A stretch of 37,167 nucleotides of DNA from positions 2,798 through 39,964 of the forward strand of contig NZ_JONS01000031.1 of the NCBI RefSeq assembly GCF_000711965.1, in the 5' to 3' direction. Of this stretch, positions 31,532 to 37,167 are shown one piece after another. Within the stretch, counting starts at the first letter, position 1. Each line of letters opens with the position of its first letter. A program made the position numbers and the translations under genes. The stretch comes from Actinomyces israelii DSM 43320. GTDB taxonomy: Bacteria; Actinomycetota; Actinomycetes; Actinomycetales; Actinomycetaceae. The notes under the pieces were generated by a model. That model ran no database searches, was not told where the DNA came from, and saw only the letters and a program-made list of their open reading frames with translations.

Positions 31532-33121
31532 TCAGATCATGGCGCTCAACAGAGCCCGGGCTCTGCGCTTGTCGATCTTCATGCCCGCGGTCTGCGGAAG
31601 CCGGTCGACGAACAGCACGCGCGTCGGCATCTCATATGCGGCAAGCATCTCGCGCAGCGATGCCCTGAGGCTGGAGGAGGTCAGCGATGCTCCGGGCCGG
31701 CGGACGACCAGGGCGGCGGGCGCCTCCCCATACACCGCGTCCCGGACGCCGACCACGCAGCAGTCGCGAACCCCTTCGACGGACCGAATGGTCTCCTCGA
31801 CGTCAGTGCACCAGACCTTCTCACCGCCCCGATTGATCATGTGCTTCAGCCGGTCGACCACGTAGAGATAGCCGTCCGGAGTGACGTAGCCGATGTCACC
31901 GGTCCGCAGCCAGCCGTCCCCGCTCAGGCCGGTCTCGGGGGACTCTGACTCGTAGCGCGTGAGCAGGTTCGTACCGGACAGGCATATCTCACCGCGCTTC
32001 CCCCAGAGGACCTCGCTCCCCTCCTCATCGACGATCTTGACCCGCAGCCCCGGGATGGGGACGCCGGAGGAGCCGATCCTCGGCGAGACGGCCGCGTCGT
32101 CGGGGAAGACCGTTCCCGGCGACGTCGTCTCCGTCAGGCCGTACACGGTGCGGAACTCCATGTCGGGCATCCAGTCGTGAAGGACCCTGATGAGAGAGAC
32201 CGGCATGTGGGCTGCCCCGCACGCAAGCATCCGCACCGACGGCAGGGAGGGCTGACGGTGCCGGTTGTCCGCCAGCATGGCGAAGACGGTCGGGGACGCA
32301 TGGATGAAGGTGATCCGCTCCCCGGCGAGCGTGTCGAGGCAGGGGGCCGGACGCAGGCGCCGGTGGATGTAGAGACGGCCGCCGACGGAGAGCATCAGTC
32401 CGATAATCGCCACCAGCCCCGTGATGTGATACATCGGTACGGCGATGATCGAGCGATCGGAATCGGTGACGCTGAGGAGGCGCTCATAGGAGGTCACCGC
32501 GTGCATTACCGCCCGGTTGGACAGCAGCACCGCCTTGGCCCGAGCGGTTGTGCCCGAGGTGAACATGAGGATGGCGGTGCTCTCCGGATCCCCCGGAACG
32601 CCGGCGCGGACCTCGCCGTCCTCGTCGCCCTGCTCAAGCAGGACATCGGGCGTCACGACCTTCACGCCGCCCAGAGCGGCCCGGAGGTCTTCGGCCTTGC
32701 CGGTTTCGCAGACCAGGAGATCGAGGCGGGCCCGGGTCGCCAGCGGCACCACCTCCTGGCGCCGGAGCTTGCCCGGCAAAGGGCAGAAGACCGCTCCGCA
32801 GGCGCCGGCCGCCAGGAACACGACAATGAAGTCCGCGGAGTTGTCCATGAGGCAGCCCAGGCGGCGCCCGCGTCCGATCCCGTGGCGCGCCAGTGCGGCC
32901 GCAGCGGCGGTCACGCACTCCATGAGCGCTGCGTACGTGAGGCTCTCCCCGGTCTCATCGACGACGGCGATGTCGTCGCGATGGCGTTCCGCCGCTTTCC
33001 GGACTGCGTCGTAGAGACTCACCGGCGCCCCGCGATAACCGAGCCAGCGACGTCCGTCGACCTCGACCGGCTCGAGGTCCTCCGTCACGGACCTGGGCCA
33101 GTAGTCCTCGCCTCGCAGCAC
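31532..33121 (-). CDS. Class I adenylate-forming enzyme (acyl-CoA synthetase-like)
   Basis: A 529-residue ANL enzyme that activates a carboxylic acid as acyl-AMP and transfers it to CoA. The ATP loop is MFTSGTTARAKAVLLSN, followed by VYGLTETTSPGT, WLRTGDIGYVTPDGYLYVVD and RLKHMINRGGEKV. The C-terminal catalytic lysine is in LPQTAGMKIDKRRAR. The usual GEN(V/I)-type motif reads GEKVWCTDVEE, a variation. GTG 33121 has GAGGAGG (33136-33130) 8 bases upstream, inside the end of the glycerate kinase remnant. It is the last gene of the leftward sugar-acid operon; the acid substrate is unknown. Confidence 0.88.
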   Translation of the reverse strand: MLRGEDYWPRSVTEDLEPVEVDGRRWLGYRGAPVSLYDAVRKAAERHRDDIAVVDETGESLTYAALMECVTAAAAALARHGIGRGRRLGCLMDNSADFIVVFLAAGACGAVFCPLPGKLRRQEVVPLATRARLDLLVCETGKAEDLRAALGGVKVVTPDVLLEQGDEDGEVRAGVPGDPESTAILMFTSGTTARAKAVLLSNRAVMHAVTSYERLLSVTDSDRSIIAVPMYHITGLVAIIGLMLSVGGRLYIHRRLRPAPCLDTLAGERITFIHASPTVFAMLADNRHRQPSLPSVRMLACGAAHMPVSLIRVLHDWMPDMEFRTVYGLTETTSPGTVFPDDAAVSPRIGSSGVPIPGLRVKIVDEEGSEVLWGKRGEICLSGTNLLTRYESESPETGLSGDGWLRTGDIGYVTPDGYLYVVDRLKHMINRGGEKVWCTDVEETIRSVEGVRDCCVVGVRDAVYGEAPAALVVRRPGASLTSSSLRASLREMLAAYEMPTRVLFVDRLPQTAGMKIDKRRARALLSAMI

Positions 33122-33124
33122 CGC

Positions 33125-33316
33125 CTATACCTCCTCGCGCGCAGCCGGCGCATCGTTGGCGGTCCCCGACCGGCGCGCCCCCGGATGACGGCGGATCCAC
33201 GAGGCCGACGCCGCCCGCGCACTCCGGGCCGCGTCATCGCCCGCCTTCACGGCATCCGCCGCGCCGGCGGCGTCAAGAGATCCCTTGAAGGAATCTGGTG
33301 CGATCACAATCCGCAT
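33125..33316 (-). pseudogene. Glycerate kinase remnant
   Basis: ATG 33316 with an upstream GGAG opens into MRIVIAPDSFKGSLDAAGAA, the highly conserved N-terminus of glycerate kinases (GlxK/GarK type, normally about 375 residues). After ~26 residues the similarity ends, and about 37 unrelated or C-terminal-like residues (DDAARSARAASASWIRRHPG) run to a TAG three bases before the next gene. The start signals are intact but the catalytic body is missing, which suggests a large internal deletion that kept the operon spacing. Confidence 0.7.
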
Positions 33317-33393
33317 CGTTTCTCCTCGGTACTGGTGGCGGCGCCGGCGGCTGTCCCGCGGTGCCGCCACCACACATTCCAATTTCTGGGGCG

Positions 33394-34733
33394 TCAGGCA
33401 CCGGAATCCGGCTTACGGTACTCAAGGCCCCAGGCGAGCAGGGCGCCGATGACTGTCAGGCCGATCATCATCCACAGACCGGCGAGCTTGTCGCCGGTCG
33501 AGGTCTCGAGCCGACCGCATATAGTCGGCCCGAGGAATCCGCCCACCAGACCGCACATGTTGACAAACGCGATACCCGATGCTGCCGAGGCACCGGACAG
33601 GCGGTTCGCCGGAAAGGTGAACAGGACCGACTGGATGACGAAAAGCATGAGGGCTCCGATGGCGAACCCGCACACGGCCGTCCACAGGTTTGACGAGACC
33701 CGGGCGATAGCAGTCCGCCGGCAACGCAGACGAGCCCACCGGAGACGAAGGCGCGAGCACGGCCTATCGACGTCGCGTACCGCGGAAGCGCCGTGGAGCC
33801 GACCGCCGCCGCAAGCCATGGCAGCGCCGTGATGAGGCCGACGGCCATCGTGCTCATCGAGGCGTCGTAGGACTTGATCATTGTGGGCAGGAAGTACGAG
33901 AGCGAGTAGACGGCGATCTGGTGGGTGAAGTAGATAGCGACGACGAGCCAGATCTGCGGGTCGCGCAGGACGGGGAGCAGGGCGCGCAGGTCGTGATGCT
34001 CCGACGCCCTTCCCCGGTCCTCCGCGTCGATGACGCGCTGAAGCAGGTTCTTGTCCTCGGGCGACAGCCATTTCGCGTCCCGCGGATGGTTCGGCAGCGT
34101 GTACCAGACGAGCCAGCACAGGACGACGGCGGGGGCGCCCTCGATGAGGAACATCCACTGCCACCCCTCAATCCCGAGCAGGCCGTGAAGCCGCAGAAGC
34201 GCGCCCGCCAGAGGGGCGCCGATCACGTTCGCCAAGGACACGCCCAGCAAGAAGAGACCGGTCGCCTTCGCCCGGTCCTTCTGCGTGAACCAGTACGAGA
34301 GGTACAGAATGATTCCCGGGTAGAGACCGGCCTCGGCCGCACCGAGGAGAACACGCAGGACGTAGAAGGAGCCCTCGTTCCACACGAATGCCATGGCCAT
34401 GGAGATGAGTCCCCACGTCAGCATGATCCGAGCGATCCAGAATCTCGCCCCCACCTTGTGCATAATGAGGTTCGAGGGGATCTCGAGGACCGCGTAGCAG
34501 ACGAAGAAGAGCCCGGCTCCGAGTCCGTACGCGGCGGCGCTCAGCCCAATGGAGGTCTCGAGCGACTCCTTCGCCATGCCGATATTCGTCCGATCGATGA
34601 ACGCAATGATGTAGGCGGCCGCAAGAAGCGGCATCAGGCGCCCGAAATTGGTTCGCGTCGCACGGGCCAAGCGTGCGTCCTCCTGCGCGCTCAACCGCAA
34701 GCCGATGTTATCCTGGGGCGGCGTCGTTGCCAT
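33394..34733 (-). pseudogene. MFS transporter (anion:cation symporter type) with one frameshift
   Basis: ATG 34733 follows AAAGGA. The first ~340 residues are a normal MFS sugar-acid/phthalate-type transporter: AFIDRTNIGMAKESLETSIG, the GLFFVCYAVLEIPSNLIMHK helix and RVLLGAAEAGLYPGIILYL. Near 33710 the frame is lost after SGGLVCVAGGLL; one base fewer than needed is present. The rest (ARVSSNLWTAVCGFAIGALM through FPANRLSGASAASGIAFVNM to EYRKPDSGA) continues in another frame to 33394. Repaired, it would be about 446 residues and 12 helices. Either a recent loss-of-function mutation or a sequencing error. Confidence 0.75.
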
Positions 34734-34870
34734 GGGTGTTCCTTTCAGTCGGTGGTGCCGGCGTCGGGCCCGGCGGGGAGATGGTGACGCGTTCTCCCCG
34801 CCGGAGCCGTGCACTGGCCGGCAGCGGGTTCTGACGCGGGTGGCGGAGCCTCCCGCACGCGGGCAGCCGA

Positions 34871-36214
34871 TCAGGCGTCGTGCTCGGTCGTGCCGGCCGC
34901 CCGCTTGGGGACGAAGAGCTGGAAGACCACGCCGAGAGCGGCGCAGACCGCCATCACGACGAAGGTGAGCCGGTATCCGGTAGCGGCCTCCCAGCCGCCG
35001 CCGAGGCCGATGAGCCGTCCCATGAGAACGGGGGCGATACCCCCGCCGATGAACATGGCGGTGGTGATGAATCCGTTGGCCGTGCCGTGCGCCCCCTTCG
35101 GCGCGTGGTCGGTGGCCGAGGCGTAGTAGATCGGCCATACCGCATTGGCGACAATGCCGAAGAAGAGCTGGAGGCCGATATACATCGGCATGGCCGTGGC
35201 GAAGTAGAAGGCGCCGACGCCCACGGCCATCCAGGCCCCGCAGAGGACGATCGTCGTGCGACGGCCGAGGTAGTCCGAGACGGTCGGCCAGAAGATCTGC
35301 CCGAACACGCCCGTGAGGGTGAAGACGATGGAGCAGGCGGCAGCGGCCGCGTAGTCCAGGCCGACGATGTTCGCCAGGTACAGGGGCAGCACGTAGCTGA
35401 TGCCCATGTAGACGATCTGCGTGAGCAGGGTTGTTCCCGAGGTCAACATGACGACCCTGTTGCGCAGGCAGAGGCGGACGGCGCCCTTGGCCTCCCTGTG
35501 CTCCTGCGCCTCGGTCTTCGACAGCGGCACCGTCATACCGCGGTCGGCGATCCTCGCACAGGTCTCGTCGAGGCGGGCCTCGGTGGAGTACCTCCACCAG
35601 AAGAGCATGATCGGGATCGAGGCGATGAGTCCGACGAAGAAAACGTACATCCAGTTCTCGTCGCCGAGCATCCTGAGCATCGCCGAGACGACAATGCCGG
35701 AGAACAGCGCCCCCACCGGGTAGCCGGTGTGGTGGACCCCGAGTGCGAAGCCCCGGCGCTCCTTGGGCCACCACTCGGCGGTATTGGAGATCCCGATGGG
35801 CTCGCCCCACCCGGCGCCCAGGTTGACGCCGACGCGCAGAACCACGAATACCACGAAGCTGTGGGCGATCGCCTTGATGCCGGTCAGCGCGGAGAGGAGA
35901 TTGTAGGCGATAACGAGAGGGACCTGGAAGAACGCGCGCCTCCACCCCACGCCGTGCCTGTCGCTCATCCTGGATCCGACGATCGGCATGACCGCGAGTG
36001 CGAGCATGACCAGTGAGGTGATGGCCCCCCACCTCTCGGCACTCAGCCGGAAGTGGGTGGTGATCGATGGGCCCAGGCGGAGGATGACCTCGCGGTCGAA
36101 GGCGTTGATGACCCAGATGAACCAGGTGACGCCGAGCGCGACCCAGGAGCCGGCGGGGACGAGGCGGAGCGGCGCCTCCCCCTTCGCGAGCGTGTTGTGC
36201 GCCACGACGCTCAC
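34871..36214 (-). CDS. MFS transporter, sugar-acid/organic-anion type
   Basis: A 447-residue, 12-helix transporter. SWVALGVTWFIWVINAFDRE opens helix 1. GSRMSDRHGVGWRRAF is the loop 2-3 motif, GAGWGEPIGISNTAEWWPKE the substrate-side segment of helix 4-5, and SDYLGRRTTIVL the equivalent loop of the second half. The long central cytoplasmic loop (ARLDETCARIADRGMTVPLS) is typical. GTG 36214 overlaps the upstream lactonase stop by GTGA, so import and lactone hydrolysis are coupled. The gap to the next, frameshifted MFS gene is 137 bases. Sugar acids or related hydroxy acids are likely substrates. Confidence 0.9.
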   Translation of the reverse strand: MSVVAHNTLAKGEAPLRLVPAGSWVALGVTWFIWVINAFDREVILRLGPSITTHFRLSAERWGAITSLVMLALAVMPIVGSRMSDRHGVGWRRAFFQVPLVIAYNLLSALTGIKAIAHSFVVFVVLRVGVNLGAGWGEPIGISNTAEWWPKERRGFALGVHHTGYPVGALFSGIVVSAMLRMLGDENWMYVFFVGLIASIPIMLFWWRYSTEARLDETCARIADRGMTVPLSKTEAQEHREAKGAVRLCLRNRVVMLTSGTTLLTQIVYMGISYVLPLYLANIVGLDYAAAAACSIVFTLTGVFGQIFWPTVSDYLGRRTTIVLCGAWMAVGVGAFYFATAMPMYIGLQLFFGIVANAVWPIYYASATDHAPKGAHGTANGFITTAMFIGGGIAPVLMGRLIGLGGGWEAATGYRLTFVVMAVCAALGVVFQLFVPKRAAGTTEHDA

Positions 36215-37119
36215 CCCTGGGCAGCCGCGCCGAAGCGGGGCGTCTCGTAGCCGCGGACGCCGAGGCCGTCAATGACGAGCAGCGCCCCTCTGCGCGCCCC
36301 GTCCTCGGGGAAGCGCGGAAGCGGGGGCCGCGCCATGGTCGTCACGTAGAGCCGATCCAGGTCGTCCCCTCCGAAGACCGGGCACGTGACCTTGCGGACG
36401 GGCATCTCGATCTGGCGCTCGAGCGTGCCGTCGGGGTCGTAGCGGTTGACCTTGCCCCCGTACACGTGCGCCTGCCAGACGAACCCCTCGGCGTCCACCG
36501 TCATGCCGTCGCAGGCGCCGCCGTCGGAGGTGTCCACCGTGACGAAGACCCGCCGGTTGGAGACCTCCCCGGTGGCGAGGTCGTAGTCGTAGGCCCAGAT
36601 ATCACCGGTCCACGTGTCCGCGAAGTAGAAGGTGCCGCCATCAGGGCTCCAGCAGGGTCCGTTGGAGCAGATGATCCCCTCGTCGAGCACCGTCAGCTCC
36701 CTGTCCACGCTCAGGGAGTAGAGGCGCCCGCCGGCCTTCTCCTCCATTGTGTCCATCGAGCCGAAGACGAACCGCCCGGCCGCATCGACCTTGCCGTCAT
36801 TGAGCCTGTTACTCGGCAGTCCCGGCTCGGGCGCAGCAATGAGCTCGCGTGCGTCCGAGACGAGGTTGTAGGAGTAGAGACCGCTCTGGAGCGCGACAAT
36901 GATCTCGTCGTCGTCCTCGGTCAGGGCCATGGAGCCGACCTTCTCCCGCACGTCCCACACCCTGAGCCCGCCGCCGTCGGCGTCATTGCTGAAGACTCGC
37001 CCGTCCTGGGAGTCGATCCACCACAGACGCCCGGTCCGCACGTCCCAGATCGGCCCCTCCCCAAGCTTTGGTTTGAGGTCGATCACCGTTGATATGGCCG
37101 GAATTAAACAAAATGGCAT
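36211..37119 (-). CDS. SMP-30/gluconolactonase-family lactonase
   Basis: A 302-residue beta-propeller. The metal-site residues are visible: Glu in KLGEGPIWDVRTGRLWWID, Asn in PSNRLNDGKVDAAGRFVFGS, Asn in ICSNGPCWSPDGGTFYFADT, and Asp in GACDGMTVDAEGFVW. It hydrolyses sugar or aldonic lactones (Ca2+/Zn2+ dependent) to the open acid and heads the leftward operon. The start is uncertain. ATG 37119 gives an atypical MPFCLIPAIST start with no ribosome-binding site; GTG 37086 (VIDLKPKLGEG) matches the family's usual N-terminus. The upstream ~45 bases are AT-richer and may hold the promoter. Confidence 0.88.
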   Translation of the reverse strand: MPFCLIPAISTVIDLKPKLGEGPIWDVRTGRLWWIDSQDGRVFSNDADGGGLRVWDVREKVGSMALTEDDDEIIVALQSGLYSYNLVSDARELIAAPEPGLPSNRLNDGKVDAAGRFVFGSMDTMEEKAGGRLYSLSVDRELTVLDEGIICSNGPCWSPDGGTFYFADTWTGDIWAYDYDLATGEVSNRRVFVTVDTSDGGACDGMTVDAEGFVWQAHVYGGKVNRYDPDGTLERQIEMPVRKVTCPVFGGDDLDRLYVTTMARPPLPRFPEDGARRGALLVIDGLGVRGYETPRFGAAAQG

Positions 37120-37167
37120 TCTGGGGCAACTGCTGCGGGATTCCTGGTTGGCGTCTGCGGAGCACCT

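Noticed and set aside
34734..36272. Frame continuous with the MFS gene at 33394-34733, suggesting a giant fusion protein
   Set aside because: This upstream part is the wrong frame of the intact MFS gene at 34871-36214. The true start is ATG 34733 with its own ribosome-binding site.

Overview
The window is very GC-rich DNA from a high-GC Gram-positive bacterium. Gene content and order fit the Actinomycetaceae (Actinomyces-like): a repeat-type cell-wall-binding protein, divergent ispH/xseA, a short-chain cis-prenyl synthase next to a hemolysin III gene and greA (the Rv1086/Rv1085c/greA neighbourhood of mycobacteria), and many leaderless genes. The genus is an inference.

Layout. Positions 1-2200: tail of a surface protein with glucan/choline-binding-type repeats; a strong hairpin; a two-gene toxin-antitoxin-like pair whose toxin 3' end runs into a 122-bp element with 20-bp inverted repeats; then a VapBC/Phd-type pair on the minus strand. 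Positions 2300-11450: housekeeping genes (ychF, a membrane-anchored esterase, rmuC, a helix-turn-helix + alkyltransferase-like protein, ispH divergent from xseA-xseB, a PfkB sugar kinase). Positions 11500-22700: PIN-PhoH ATPase, cis-prenyl synthase, hemolysin III with tandem operator-like sites, greA, msrA, lysE/lysG, a PF09818-type ABC-class ATPase, an FMN reductase and ilvA.

Positions 22980-25880 are the most unusual region. A small EspC/WXG-like helical protein is followed by a long WXG/LXG-like protein. Its C-terminal domain is encoded in another frame because of a 29-bp tandem duplication and a 1-base lesion. Two nearly identical lipoprotein genes follow, each overlapping the preceding gene by ATGA. 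This looks like a type VII-type effector with duplicated lipoprotein partners (possible immunity proteins), one copy decaying.

Positions 26000-31400 hold an oligopeptide/nickel-type ABC importer operon transcribed leftward: two ATPases, a Tat-type lipoprotein binding protein, and one polypeptide that fuses both permeases. Both ATPases carry in-frame tandem repeats at the same place, just before the H-loop strand. Positions 31500-37120 hold a leftward, partly decayed sugar-acid operon: SMP-30/gluconolactonase, two MFS transporters (one frameshifted), a glycerate kinase remnant, and an acyl-CoA synthetase-like enzyme.

Two window-wide patterns stand out. First, a 22-bp tandem-repeat cassette sits in four intergenic regions; two copies are about 85 bp and nearly identical, and one is translated as the LysG C-terminus. 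Second, a TANNNT-like hexamer 6-7 bases before an ATG/GTG recurs at about a dozen genes, which decides several start codons and implies leaderless mRNAs. No tRNA, rRNA or CRISPR array was seen.
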